Positions 9,177 to 18,088 are shown, counted from the stretch's first letter. The stretch: 64,000 bases of DNA from Oscillatoria nigro-viridis PCC 7112 (GCF_000317475.1 NC_019729.1:4292501-4356500); one strand, 5' to 3'. Notes: generated from the letters alone by a model not told the origin. Numbers and translations: made by a program.

Positions 9177-9980
9177 TTAATTATCTCGAAGTTCTTTTTC
9201 TTGCAAAAGTTGGGTAGCCCAAACCCGCTCTTCTTCCGATAGAGACGGTACGGGTTCTTGATTATAGTCGATCCGATAATCGTAGCCAGCACGATCGTAA
9301 ACACCTGCAAATAATTCTGGTAAGTTAACAATAGGTTCTACATCTTCCTCGCGCAAGGGAAGCGGAAATATAGGTAGAGAATCGCGGAGATTAAAAGCAT
9401 AAAGTTCGGCAAACGGACGGCGATTACTGGGACTGACTAAAATCCGATAATCGCTTTGAATAGAATTATTAAGAATGGGCATAGATTCCCATTTTCGTAG
9501 TAAATCGATTTCGACTAAATTGGTTAAGCTACCTAAAATACTCTGGCGTTTTTTGAGATAAGTAATTCTTCCTTCTCCACTACGTTTGTTCACGGGAGAA
9601 AGAATTTCAATTGCGGTGACAACTTGTTTAGTTGCCATTTCTCGCACTTCCAGGTAAGTCTGTTTAATTTTTTCAGGAGCAGGCACTTTAACGGTAGTCG
9701 GAAGTGTTATACTTACAGTGGCAACTGAACCTGCAGGAATATTCGGGTTATTAGATTGACGCTTAATCGCGACATCGGGGATACCTACTAAAAGGGACTC
9801 GTCGTTACTTTCATTTAGATCGGTAATTTCATAGATTCGTTTGTCAATTGCCACCTCATATTTAGGGCGAATTAGAGGCATAATGGTATCAGCGATCGCG
9901 ATAATCAATCGATTGTGAGTTTCCTGCCAGAAATCGGGGTGTTCTAAGTAGGGGTCCATTCCAGGAAAAGGTGAAGGCAT
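9177..9980 (-). CDS. DUF4058 family protein
   Basis: The protein matches DUF4058, a cyanobacterial family of unknown function distantly related to PD-(D/E)XK or Uma2-like proteins. It opens with the diagnostic MPSPFPGMDPYLEHPDFW, which fixes the start at the ATG ending at 9980; a GGAA motif lies about 8 nt upstream. Translation from an earlier TTG at 10010 would add ten uncharacteristic residues. The central part, EMATKQVVTAIEILSPVNKR, and the C-terminal DYRIDYNQEPVPSL are also typical. Length (267 residues) is normal. It is monocistronic. Confidence 0.85.
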   Translation of the reverse strand: MPSPFPGMDPYLEHPDFWQETHNRLIIAIADTIMPLIRPKYEVAIDKRIYEITDLNESNDESLLVGIPDVAIKRQSNNPNIPAGSVATVSITLPTTVKVPAPEKIKQTYLEVREMATKQVVTAIEILSPVNKRSGEGRITYLKKRQSILGSLTNLVEIDLLRKWESMPILNNSIQSDYRILVSPSNRRPFAELYAFNLRDSLPIFPLPLREEDVEPIVNLPELFAGVYDRAGYDYRIDYNQEPVPSLSEEERVWATQLLQEKELRDN

Positions 9981-10079
9981 AGGACTATTTTCCGATGTAT
10001 TGACTCTCAAATCATTTTAGCATTTTTAATTTTGTAGGGTGCGTCGCTTTAAAGGGAGGCACAGCCTCTGGATATAGGT

Positions 10080-10185
10080 TCCCAGGCTGGAGCCTGGGAA
10101 CCAGTTAAAGCTTGTCAAGAACAGGCTTTCCGGCCCGCCCCACAATAAATTTAATCTGTTGTGGAACAGGCCGGAAAGCCTGTTC
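10080..10185. repeat. Two palindromes in the DUF4058-purQ gap
   Basis: A first palindrome at 10080-10099 reads TCCCAGGCTGGAGCCTGGGA. A second has 17-bp perfect arms, GAACAGGCTTTCCGGCC at 10119-10135 and its reverse complement at 10169-10185, with a 33-nt loop. The second lies downstream of purQ on the minus strand and could stop transcription, although it lacks a U-tract. The same GAACAGGC/GAACGGGC words occur in the elements after patG. Confidence 0.6.
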
Positions 10186-10213
10186 ATAAAATTATAGACA
10201 CCCCAAATATCAA

Positions 10214-10915
10214 CTACAAAACAGCAGCAACAGTTGCCATCAACAACCCTTGAAACAATTTCACCCCATCAGTTTCCCCCAACATCGGATCGGAAGCCCT
10301 CTCAGGATGCGGCATCATTCCTAACACATTGCCTTGGCGATTGCAAATACCGGCAATATTATTTAACGAACCGTTGGGATTCCCAGCATCGCTAATTTTG
10401 CCCGCCTCTGTGCAGTAGCGAAATAGCACTTGCTCGTGTTCTTCTAGTTCTGCTAAAGTATCCGCATCAGCATAATAGTTGCCTTCACCGTGGGCGATCG
10501 GCAAATCGATGATTTCACCCGTAGTATAAGCCGCAGTCCAACGAGTATTACCGCGTTCGACTTTCAAAGAAGCGCGATCGCAAATAAAATTCAATCCCGC
10601 ATTCCGCACCAGAGCACCGGGCAACAAACCAGCTTCAGTCAACACCTGAAAACCGTTGCAAATACCCAGTACAAGTTTGCCCTGTTTCGCGTGTTCCGCA
10701 GTAGCCCGCATCGCCGGAGAAAAACGGGCGATCGCGCCGCACCGCAAATAATCTCCGTAACTGAAACCGCCGGGAATTACAATGACATCAATATCCGAAA
10801 TATCGGTATCTTCGTGCCAAATCATGCGCGTCGGTTGGTGCAGTAACCCTTGAGTCACCCACACCACATCGCGATCGCAATTTGAACCCGGAAAAACAAT
10901 AACTCCAAATTTCAT
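10214..10915 (-). CDS. purQ: Phosphoribosylformylglycinamidine synthase, glutaminase subunit (PurQ)
   Basis: The 233-residue class I glutamine amidotransferase supplies ammonia to PurL in step four of purine synthesis. The N-terminus MKFGVIVFPGSNCDRD is diagnostic for PurQ. The nucleophile is Cys86 in LGICNGFQVL, and the His/Glu pair is in MMPHPERASD near residues 204-208. The ATG at 10915 matches the family start. purS lies upstream on the same strand, but 302 bp of repeat-rich DNA separates them, unlike the tight purSQ pairs common in bacteria. purL is not in the window. Confidence 0.96.
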   Translation of the reverse strand: MKFGVIVFPGSNCDRDVVWVTQGLLHQPTRMIWHEDTDISDIDVIVIPGGFSYGDYLRCGAIARFSPAMRATAEHAKQGKLVLGICNGFQVLTEAGLLPGALVRNAGLNFICDRASLKVERGNTRWTAAYTTGEIIDLPIAHGEGNYYADADTLAELEEHEQVLFRYCTEAGKISDAGNPNGSLNNIAGICNRQGNVLGMMPHPERASDPMLGETDGVKLFQGLLMATVAAVL

Positions 10916-11217
10916 AAGCTGAAGGAAGAAGGAAGAGGGAAGAGGGAAGAGGGAAGAGGGAAGAAGGAAGAAGGAAGAGGTGTCAACTTAAGACTAAAAT
11001 CTTATGTTTCTCTCCCTTGTATCAAAGTCTAGAACCCCCTAAATCCCCCTCGCGGGGGACTTTGAGTGTTCCGAGTCCCCGCGTTTTAACAGAGACTTTG
11101 AATGCTCCGAGTCCCCGCGTTTTAACAGAGACTTTGAGAACCTCTTGTCCCCCCCTTATTAAGGGGGGTTAGGGGGAATCTCCGGGGCAAAAAAACACAC
11201 CCTAGGGGCGATCGCAT
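10916..11217. repeat. Repeat-filled spacer between purS and purQ
   Basis: Three kinds of repeat fill this spacer. At 10921-10980 there is a GGAAGAGGGAAGA purine tandem tract. At 11032-11181 ACCCCCTAAATCCCCCTCGC and AAGGGGGGTTAGGGGGAATC form the inverted ends of a MITE-like element. Inside it a 40-bp direct repeat starts with CCGAGTCCCCGCGTTTTAAC and ends with AGAGACTTTGA. I see no gene and no promoter of good quality for purQ. Confidence 0.6.
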
Positions 11218-11502
11218 TTAGGCCGCCGCTGTCTCCACAGCAACAGGAATTTCAGTCAAATCAAAGCGATAATTTTCAATCACTGGATTGGCCAAAAGTT
11301 GGTCGCAAACGCGATCGAGTTGTTCGCGGGCTTCCGACTCACCAGCAGCAGTCAGCGTCAATTCAACGTACTTCCCGATTCGCACACGCTCAACATTGTC
11401 GTATCCCATGTGTTGCAAACCAGACTGTACGGCAGTGCCGGCTGGATCTAAAACAGAAGCGCGGAGGGTAACATAGATTTGGGCAAGATATTTCTGAGTC
11501 AC
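11218..11502 (-). CDS. purS: Phosphoribosylformylglycinamidine synthase subunit PurS
   Basis: The 94-residue protein matches PurS, the small subunit that bridges PurL and PurQ. It has the usual KYLAQIYVTLRASVLDPAGT opening, the VQSGLQHMGYDNVERVRIGK helix-strand and the LDRVCDQLLANPVIENYRF block. Length is slightly above the roughly 80-residue minimum because of a short Ala-rich tail. It lies upstream of purQ on the minus strand, and a Fur-family gene diverges from it 143 bp away. Confidence 0.94.
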   Translation of the reverse strand: MTQKYLAQIYVTLRASVLDPAGTAVQSGLQHMGYDNVERVRIGKYVELTLTAAGESEAREQLDRVCDQLLANPVIENYRFDLTEIPVAVETAAA

Positions 11503-11645
11503 GGGAATGTTGCGGTAGGTGATGTGAAAGTTAGCCCCATTGTATTCTACAACCGAGCTGCGCGCCGATCGCCATTTGGTTCGCCCAAGTAAGATAGCCT
11601 AGAAATAGGGACAGATTTGATTCCAGCAGATTCGAGAAAAAAATT

Positions 11646-12038
11646 ATGAGAACCAACCACACCCGCAGTCAGGAGCGTATTTTAAACTTGCTCAAAGTCC
11701 TGAATCGATCGCTCTCAGCGCAAGATATCTACTTAGAACTGCGTAACAGCGACCACAGCATGGGCCTAGCAACCGTTTACCGCTCCCTCGACGGTTTAAA
11801 GCGAGAGGGGTTCGTTCACGTCAGAACCCTCGCTAGTGGCGAATCTCTCTACGGTGCCGCCCACCAAGACCAACACCACCTAACTTGTCTGGAATGCGGC
11901 ACCTCCATTACCATCGACGAATGCCCCGTCCACCACTTAGAAAGCCAACTACAAAAATCTCATTCTTTCAAGATTTATTATCACACTTTGGAGTTTTTCG
12001 GATTGTGCGATCGGTGTACTTTGGCTCAAGAATCTTAG
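11646..12038 (+). CDS. Fur-family metalloregulator (Zur/FurB or PerR type)
   Basis: A 130-residue Fur-superfamily repressor. The N-terminal winged helix includes LSAQDIYLELRNSDHSMGLA and TVYRSLDGLKREGFV, the DNA-recognition region. The C-terminal dimerisation domain carries two CxxC motifs, CLECG and CDRC, for structural zinc, and His-rich HQDQHHL for the regulatory metal. Sequence features fit the cyanobacterial FurB/Zur branch better than FurA, but subtype cannot be settled by eye. It is divergent from purS. Confidence 0.85.
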   Translation: MRTNHTRSQERILNLLKVLNRSLSAQDIYLELRNSDHSMGLATVYRSLDGLKREGFVHVRTLASGESLYGAAHQDQHHLTCLECGTSITIDECPVHHLESQLQKSHSFKIYYHTLEFFGLCDRCTLAQES

Positions 12039-12089
12039 AGAAGTTATTAGTCATGAGCGATCTCAATTCGGGTTGCACGAGCGAAATGA

Positions 12090-12126
12090 TTGTTGACTGT
12101 TGACTGTTGACTGTTGACTGTTGACT
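12090..12126. repeat. TGTTGAC heptamer tandem repeat
   Basis: About five copies of TGTTGAC follow the Fur-family gene. Similar tracts built on GTCAACA/GTCAGCA occur at 32704-32765 and after trpS. This is simple-sequence intergenic DNA typical of this genome. Confidence 0.85.
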
Positions 12127-12158
12127 CGATTTTATGATTCCGATGCAACCGCAAACGA

Positions 12159-12263
12159 TATAGCAATCCTCGCATCATTTGTGAATTTCTTACGGACTCC
12201 CCTCGGGTTCGGGGAGGGTTGTGGTGGTGTCAAAAATTTACGACTCCTGCAAGGATTGCTGTA
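12159..12263. repeat. MITE-like element with TATAGCAAT ends, copy A
   Basis: The element starts with TATAGCAATCCTCGCATCA and ends with AAGGATTGCTGTA, an inverted terminal repeat. Its core holds a GC-rich palindrome, ACTCCCCTCGGGTTCGGGGA. A second copy at 49271-49373 shares the ends, the ATTTGTGAA phrase and the GGGTTCGGGGAGGGTTG core, so this is a dispersed family. Confidence 0.7.
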
Positions 12264-12473
12264 TCACGCGGGTGAAGAGTCATAATAGATTATTTAATGT
12301 GGTTTTAATTATACAATCATTCTCGCTATTCATGGTAAATATGTATGAGGGTTTTCACCTTTCATACATTAGCCAAAAGTCTCATATAATTCGCGTCTAC
12401 ACAAACTTTCCTCCGCCTGAGCGGACTCTAAGAGTATTCAATCAATCCGCGCAGGCGGGTTTTGTTTGTGTAG

Positions 12474-12500
12474 CGACAGATTTCAACCTGTCGTTTTATT
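12474..12500 (+). terminator. Possible hairpin near the end of the exporter gene
   Basis: CGACAG and CTGTCG form a short stem around ATTTCAAC, followed by TTTTATTAA on the plus strand. It could end plus-strand transcription coming from the Fur gene side. The stem is only 6 bp, so this is weak. Confidence 0.3.
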
Positions 12501-12507
12501 AACTCGC

Positions 12508-14718
12508 TCAAGGATGCAAAAACTCTAAATGGTCTCCTGGAATCGATCGCAATTTTGCAGCCGAGCCTTGCATTTTCAACCGGCCGCGTTCTAACATGAT
12601 AATCCAATCGGCGCGATCGATCACTCGCGGCCTGTGACTGATAAAAATCGTCGTTTTCCCGTGCCGGTACATCAACAAATTTTCTAAGACTTCCGCTTCA
12701 CTTGCGGGGTCAAGCCCTGCGGTAGATTCGTCTAAAATCAATACGGGTGGGTTGTTGAGAATGGCGCGGGCGATCGCCAATCTTTGTCTTTGTCCGCCAG
12801 AAATATTCGCTCCAAACTCCCCTAAAACTGTTTGATATTTATCCGGCAATTGGCTGATAAATTCATCCGCACCCGCAATTTTACACGCTTTCACAATCTG
12901 TTCAAAGCTGATATCTGGATTGCCCAAACGAAAATTTTCGAGAATCGAACGGCTCCAAAAATGCGCTTCTTGAGGAACCAATACTACCTGCTCTCTCAGA
13001 CTGTCGAGAGACAAATCCTGCAAGTTGTAACCGCCAATTCTAATATTACCAGATTGCAGCGGATACAGACCGGCAATTACTTTAGCTAGCGTACTTTTTC
13101 CGCAGCCGGAATAGCCGATCAAAGCAATTGCTTGACCGCCGGGAAACGTGACAGAAAAATTTTCCAGCAAGTCAAGTCTGCCGGGGTAGTGAAAACTAAC
13201 ACCCTTGCAAACAATACCGTCGCGATCCTGAACGGTTACAAAAGGTTTATTAATATCGTTTTTAGTTTCCGGTTCAGCGTCGATGACTTCAGAAAGCCGT
13301 TGAGTTGCTGTCTGGACGCGAGTCATTTCATCCGAAAATCCGACTAAGGAGTTTACCCAAGTAGTAACGTTTTGATTCATGCTAATAAACGCTAGCAACT
13401 GACCGATACTCAATACCTTGTCAATCACTAAACCGCTCCCAAGCCACAGCAGAGTAATGCTGCCAGCCGAAGCAACAAAACCCGAAAATATATTGTTGAG
13501 AATGCCAATTTGTGTAGTGCGAAAAGTGAGCTTTGCTAAGCGACCGAAGCGGGTTTGAAATTCTTCCCAAAGTTGCTGACCGCTGCTAGTAGTTTTGACG
13601 GTCAGCGCGCCTTTAAAAGTTTCTACTAAAACGCCTTGAGTTTCTGCTTCTAGGACAAATAAACTGCGCGTTTTGTGCTGCAATACTGGCAGAAACACGA
13701 CTGTAGAGGCAGTCATCAGCACAGCAATTACTGTAGCTGCCAGCGTCAGTTCCTTGCTGTAAAATAACATAAAAATAAAAGAAACTACAGCTATAAAAAA
13801 TTGACTGGGCAAGCTGATAGCGACTTGAGAAACTAATTTATTGATTTCTTGGATATCTTGCAATCTACTGACAATTTCTCCGCTGCGTCTGGTTTCGTAA
13901 AAACTCAAAGGCAATCGCAGGAATTTGCGCGCAAATTCCATGACTAATCCCAATTCTAAACGCTGGGAGAACTGAGCGATCAAGTTGGACTGTACCAATT
14001 CTAAACTGCTGCTAAACAGGTTCATAACTATAACTGCGATCGCCACACTCGCCAGGAGTTGTCTGTCGCCCCGCACCAGGATGTCGTCGGTGAGCAGTTG
14101 AACTAGAAAAGGCGAAGAAATCGACAGCAAACCCAACACTGCATTCAGCAAAAATGCTTCCATTAAAATCTGGCGGTAAATCCCAATCCGGCGCATCCAT
14201 TTTTGTAAGGAATTGGCGGGGGGTTGACCGTCTGCTGCTGCAAAAAACCGCTCCGCATCGGGTTCTACTAGCAAGGACAGCCAATCTGTCCAACCTGCTG
14301 CTAATTCTGCTTTAGAAACGTAGCGCATACCGACAGCCGGATCGCCGATCGCATATTTGTTGCCCTGTTTGCCGTACAAAACAACCCAGTGATAGCCGCT
14401 CCAGTGAATAATCATCGGTAGAGGGGCATCATCGAGCTTGTCTAAAATTGCAGCGGCCGCTCGCACCGATCGAGCATTAAAGCCGATCGCCTCAGCACCT
14501 TGTTTCAAGCCCAGTAAAGTCGTCCCTTGTTTGCCGGTACCCGCAAATTCTCGCAAGCGGCTAATTGTAAAATTCTGTCCGTAAAATTTAGCGATCGAAG
14601 CCAGACAAGCTGCACCGCAATCTTCTTCGCTCTGCTGGAGAACAACCTGATATTTCAGAGAATTCTTGATTTTTCCGTAGAATGGTATCCCTGGGAAAAA
14701 TGGGATGTTTTTTAGCAT
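12508..14718 (-). CDS. Bacteriocin-type ABC exporter with C39 peptidase domain (PCAT)
   Basis: A peptidase-containing ABC transporter of about 736 residues that cleaves double-glycine leaders and exports the core peptide. I start at the ATG ending at 14718 (MLKNIPF); an upstream in-frame start at 14769 would add 17 residues of no family character. The C39 domain has Cys34 in EEDCGAAC, His110 in SGYHWVV and Asp126 in IGDPA. A six-helix membrane domain follows, then the ATPase with Walker A IGYSGCGKST, signature SGGQRQRL and Walker B PVLILDES. All catalytic motifs look intact. Likely partners are the HlyD-type adaptor at 31587 and the GG-leader peptides at 30359-31249, now 16 kb away. Confidence 0.92.
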   Translation of the reverse strand: MLKNIPFFPGIPFYGKIKNSLKYQVVLQQSEEDCGAACLASIAKFYGQNFTISRLREFAGTGKQGTTLLGLKQGAEAIGFNARSVRAAAAILDKLDDAPLPMIIHWSGYHWVVLYGKQGNKYAIGDPAVGMRYVSKAELAAGWTDWLSLLVEPDAERFFAAADGQPPANSLQKWMRRIGIYRQILMEAFLLNAVLGLLSISSPFLVQLLTDDILVRGDRQLLASVAIAVIVMNLFSSSLELVQSNLIAQFSQRLELGLVMEFARKFLRLPLSFYETRRSGEIVSRLQDIQEINKLVSQVAISLPSQFFIAVVSFIFMLFYSKELTLAATVIAVLMTASTVVFLPVLQHKTRSLFVLEAETQGVLVETFKGALTVKTTSSGQQLWEEFQTRFGRLAKLTFRTTQIGILNNIFSGFVASAGSITLLWLGSGLVIDKVLSIGQLLAFISMNQNVTTWVNSLVGFSDEMTRVQTATQRLSEVIDAEPETKNDINKPFVTVQDRDGIVCKGVSFHYPGRLDLLENFSVTFPGGQAIALIGYSGCGKSTLAKVIAGLYPLQSGNIRIGGYNLQDLSLDSLREQVVLVPQEAHFWSRSILENFRLGNPDISFEQIVKACKIAGADEFISQLPDKYQTVLGEFGANISGGQRQRLAIARAILNNPPVLILDESTAGLDPASEAEVLENLLMYRHGKTTIFISHRPRVIDRADWIIMLERGRLKMQGSAAKLRSIPGDHLEFLHP

Positions 14719-14774
14719 TTTTTCAAATAAGTAGAGCCTAAAGAACAATACCCACCGCTGCCTGGCCAATCAGC

Positions 14775-14802
14775 AAAAAGCACCCATAAAATTATGGGTG
14801 CT
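14775..14802 (-). terminator. Hairpin terminator upstream of the exporter gene
   Basis: AGCACCCATAA and TTATGGGTGCT form an 11-bp stem with an AA loop, and on the minus strand the stem is followed by TTTTT. It would end a transcript arriving from above 14803, just before the exporter. Nearly the same hairpin follows the two GG-peptide genes at 30291 and 30625, suggesting that this locus was once contiguous with them. Confidence 0.7.
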
Positions 14803-14829
14803 GGCTTTATTAAAATTTTTTTAACTAAA

Positions 14830-14955
14830 TTAAGGGAACTTAAACAAAATATAAGATCGAGATCGGGCAAGGGCCAAAGCGTCTTTCCTTGTCTCGTTGT
14901 ATTCTAGATTCGGGCGAGCTCCGGCAAGTGTATTTCTGCCCCAACCCCGCAACAT
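14830..14955 (-). CDS. Possible 41-residue peptide gene upstream of the exporter
   Basis: A short frame starting MLRGWGRNTLAGARPNL and ending ARSRSYILFKFP lies directly upstream of the exporter and its terminator. A GGGGGAAG ribosome-binding-like sequence sits about 9 nt before the ATG. It has no double-glycine leader and no match I recognise. It may be a real small protein, the remnant of another gene or chance. Confidence 0.25.
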   Translation of the reverse strand: MLRGWGRNTLAGARPNLEYNETRKDALALARSRSYILFKFP

Positions 14956-15739
14956 TAAACTGAACTTCCCCCTGCAAATATACTTACACAGGCTCACAAG
15001 CCTTTTATCACAAAGGTTTTAATTGTTGAGTTAAAAATTGTGTACCCATGTAGATGATTGATATCTGTTTGCGATCGGCAATTAGATTGAATCTACAACA
15101 ATTGAGCGCGAGATCCTGCGTCAGCTATTGCTGATAAATCGGTACAAAATTTAAGCTCAACAGTTGCATCCTTTGTCTAGTAAGAGTTTTAGAACTGTTA
15201 GTACATTTGTATGGGGGAAGTCCAGATTAAACAGCACAAAGTCTTCAAAGGGATTGCAGCCAGAGGAAAGACTTCTGTAGATTGGTTTTTTGGCTTCAAA
15301 CTCCATCTGGTTGGCCATGATGTTAAGTAATGTTAACTTGAATTAGAACGGGCAAATTTTCTTAAAGTTCCACTGGGTAGGGAATACAGCCCCTCAATGT
15401 CTATTCCGGGGAAAAAAAATTTTTGTTACCCCCCTTGCGTAAATAATTTTGAGTATGTTTATATATTCCCAGCGCTTAAGTATACCGCTACACAATCAGC
15501 AGCTAGCCCACTTAGACGAGCGAGCCTCGGCCATTCTAAGTTCGCTCATCGGGGCCTGGGATTGTGCAGCACTCTAACTAATCCCTAGGTTTCAAGGAAC
15601 TGCGCTGAAAATTTTAGTTCAATGCTTAAAATTCAAGCAGCCTGCGTATCATTGCCTTAGTTTGAAGGTGAAAACCCAGGTATCAATCAATACTGTAAAA
15701 AAACTACTCTATGCTGATTAGTGTTGGGAATAGGTTTAA
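14956..15739. other. Long spacer upstream of the cyanobactin operon
   Basis: This 784-bp AT-rich spacer separates the minus-strand exporter side from the plus-strand cyanobactin operon and should hold the operon promoter. I see no convincing gene: a 63-codon frame at 15397 has no ribosome binding site. Long A and T runs (for example 15412-15424) and no dispersed repeats distinguish it from other spacers here. No confident -35/-10 pair could be assigned. Confidence 0.4.
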
Positions 15740-17740
15740 ATGCTAGATACATTAAGTACGGTGTCCCAGGGAGATAGTAGTATTTGTATTGCCGTTTTGG
15801 ATGGTCCTGTTGACCAGACTCATCCTTGCTTCCAAGGCGCCGACTTAACGTATCTGCCCACCTTGGTTAAAGGGGAGGCCCAGATCGGTGGCAATATGTC
15901 CGCCCACGGAACCCACGTTGCCAGCATTATCTTTGGGCAACCGGGCAGTCCGGTGGAGGGGATAGCTCCCAAATGTAAGGGGATCATTGTGCCAGTCTTT
16001 GCTGACGATCGCCTCAAAACTTCCCAGCTAGATTTGGCTAGGGCGATCGAGCAAGCAGTCAATGCCGGCGCCCACGTTATCAACCTGAGTGGGGGTCAAC
16101 TGACCGACTATGGCGAGGCCGATGGCTGGTTACAGAATGCCGTCCGTTTGTGCCGAGAGAACAACGTCTTGCTCGTCGCTGCGGCTGGCAACAATAGTTG
16201 TGATTGCTTGCACGTACCGGCTGCCTTGCCCTCTGTGCTGGCGGTCGGGGCGATGGATGCTGATGGCAAACCCCTGGACTTTAGCAACTGGGGCGAAGCC
16301 TACAAAGACCAAGGCATCCTGGCCCCTGGCAAGGACATCCTGGGAGCTAAACCCGGTGGTGGCACCGACCGCCTGAGCGGTACGAGCTTCGCCACTCCGA
16401 TTGTCACAGGTGTAGCAGCCGTGCTGCTGAGTCTTCAGCGGGAGCAGGGAGAAACCCCCGACCCCCAAAAAATTCGTCAAGTGTTGTTGCAGAGTGCCTT
16501 ACCCTGCGACCCTGACTTGCCAGAAGAAACCCGTCGGTGTCTGGCGGGCAGACTGAACATCCCTGGAGCCATAACGTTATTAAAAAAAGGAGGAAATATG
16601 TCTGAGAATTTCGCATCGGTGGGTGCATCAGAAGTAGAAGCAGCAGGCTGCGGTTGTGGTGGCGGCTTAACCAACGCCAGTGAAACAACTGCCGCCGCCG
16701 ATCGAGCGCAACCGGCTCCTAGTTTGGTTGCTGCTGGAGCCAAGCCAGGAGCGGCTGAGGCTTTCCCTAGCAACACCCCCAACTTGCAAAACTTGATGCA
16801 ATCGTTTCCTACACCTGTAACCCAACCACCAATGATGCCCAACTTCACTGCTAACTCCGTCACCGCCAGCCAAGCCCCCAGCGAACTTCCGGAGCTCGGT
16901 CAGATTGTTTATGCCCTAGGAACCCTCGGCTACGACTTCGGAAGCGAAGCCCGCCGGGACTCGTTCAAGCAACTGATGCCGCCGTTTGACATAGGGGGAG
17001 GGGTGATGGTGCCGGCGAACCCCTACGACGCCCGTCAGATGGTGGACTACCTGGGCGAGAATATTTCTGAGGCGCGATCGCTCATTTGGACGCTTAACAT
17101 TGAACTGACTCCCGTCTATGCGATCGACCCCACCGGTCCCTTCGGCGCCGAGTCCTACCGCGCTCTCCACGAACTGCTATCCGGTCAAATCCAACCCGAA
17201 AACGATGCCGAATACGTGGAGCGCGTCAGCATACCGGGCATCTTGACCGGGCGCAAAGTCAAGCTCTTCTCCGGTCAAGTTGTCCCGGTAATTGAACCCC
17301 AAACCACCCGCGGCATCTACGGTTGGAAAGTCAACAGCTTGGTCAGCGCAGCGATGGACGCGGTTCAAGCTGAAGAGGGCACTGCTGATGAAGACCGCAT
17401 CCGCAACACCTTAGATGGCTTCCTCAACCGCATCTACTACGACCTCCGCAACTTGGGAATCACCTCCCAAGACCGCGCCCTCAACTTCTCCGTCACCAAC
17501 GCCTTCCAAGCCGCCCGAACCTTCAGCGAAGCGGTTGCCGTCGGCATGGAACTCGACAGCGTTACTGTTGAGAAAAGTCCCTTCTGTCGCCTCGATAGCG
17601 ACTGCTGGGATGTGAAGTTGAAGTTCTTCGACCCTGAAAACAACCGCCGTGCTAAGAAGATTTTCCGCTTCACCATTGATGTCAGCGATCTGATTCCGGT
17701 CACATTGGGCGAAGTTCGTTCTTGGTCTTCACCGTATTAA
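15740..17740 (+). CDS. patA: Cyanobactin N-terminal subtilase (PatA family)
   Basis: A 666-residue PatA-type protease that removes the leader N-terminal to each core of the precursor. The subtilisin triad is intact: Asp21 in VLDGPVD, His56 in SAHGTHVAS and Ser216 in SGTSFATP; the oxyanion Asn is in AAAGNN. An in-frame TAA lies directly before the ATG, so the start is certain. After residue 286 comes a Cys/Gly/Ala-rich linker (AAGCGCGGG) and then the C-terminal domain shared with PatG (YALGTLGYDFGSEARRDSF through VTLGEVRSWS). A strong Shine-Dalgarno and in-frame ATG lie at that junction. First gene of the operon; patB follows after 96 bp. Confidence 0.93.
   Translation: MLDTLSTVSQGDSSICIAVLDGPVDQTHPCFQGADLTYLPTLVKGEAQIGGNMSAHGTHVASIIFGQPGSPVEGIAPKCKGIIVPVFADDRLKTSQLDLARAIEQAVNAGAHVINLSGGQLTDYGEADGWLQNAVRLCRENNVLLVAAAGNNSCDCLHVPAALPSVLAVGAMDADGKPLDFSNWGEAYKDQGILAPGKDILGAKPGGGTDRLSGTSFATPIVTGVAAVLLSLQREQGETPDPQKIRQVLLQSALPCDPDLPEETRRCLAGRLNIPGAITLLKKGGNMSENFASVGASEVEAAGCGCGGGLTNASETTAAADRAQPAPSLVAAGAKPGAAEAFPSNTPNLQNLMQSFPTPVTQPPMMPNFTANSVTASQAPSELPELGQIVYALGTLGYDFGSEARRDSFKQLMPPFDIGGGVMVPANPYDARQMVDYLGENISEARSLIWTLNIELTPVYAIDPTGPFGAESYRALHELLSGQIQPENDAEYVERVSIPGILTGRKVKLFSGQVVPVIEPQTTRGIYGWKVNSLVSAAMDAVQAEEGTADEDRIRNTLDGFLNRIYYDLRNLGITSQDRALNFSVTNAFQAARTFSEAVAVGMELDSVTVEKSPFCRLDSDCWDVKLKFFDPENNRRAKKIFRFTIDVSDLIPVTLGEVRSWSSPY
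16587..16600 (+). promoter_or_regulatory. Internal ribosome binding site and start inside patA
   Basis: A full AAGGAGG (16587-16593) lies 4 nt before an in-frame ATG (16598-16600) at the end of the protease domain. Initiation here would give a separate 380-residue protein starting MSENFASVGASEVE, containing only the linker and the C-terminal domain. The equivalent place in patG has a similar signal. Confidence 0.5.
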
Positions 17741-17836
17741 AGGGCAATACAATGGGGGTGAGAGTGCTACAACAAAATGCACTCTCGCCAAGATATCTAG
17801 ATTTGTTCACCCTATCCATACGGAGAATCCTGAACC

Positions 17837-18088
17837 ATGCGACTTCCTGTATTGTCTCCCCCCGTCAAACGGCCTCATTTCATCCAGCCTGCGCTGTGCG
17901 TGGATGTGGAAGAGGGTCTTACCGACGATTTGGTGCATATTCGGATGGATCTGCTCCATGGCGCTAACTATAACGATCCTTCAGCCTATGCCAACCGCAG
18001 TTTGAACCAAGTGATGTACTCTAGTGCCAGCCAGAGTGCAGCCAGCCAGGGCTGGGGCGGCTTTGCGGGCCTGGGACGATTTTATTAA
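17837..18088 (+). CDS. patB: Cyanobactin biosynthesis protein, PatB family
   Basis: An 83-residue protein starting MRLPVLSPPVKRPHF, matching the small PatB/AcyB/McaB proteins found after patA in cyanobactin clusters. It contains DLLHGANYNDPSAY and a Ser/Ala/Gly-rich C-terminus ending GLGRFY. GGAG lies 11 nt upstream of the ATG. Its biochemical role is unknown, and in characterised clusters PatB is not needed for product formation as far as I recall. patC starts 24 bp downstream. Confidence 0.85.
   Translation: MRLPVLSPPVKRPHFIQPALCVDVEEGLTDDLVHIRMDLLHGANYNDPSAYANRSLNQVMYSSASQSAASQGWGGFAGLGRFY

Noticed and set aside
15397-15588. 63-codon frame upstream of patA as a possible leader peptide
   Set aside because: No ribosome binding site, no GG or PatE-type leader, and composition like the surrounding spacer.
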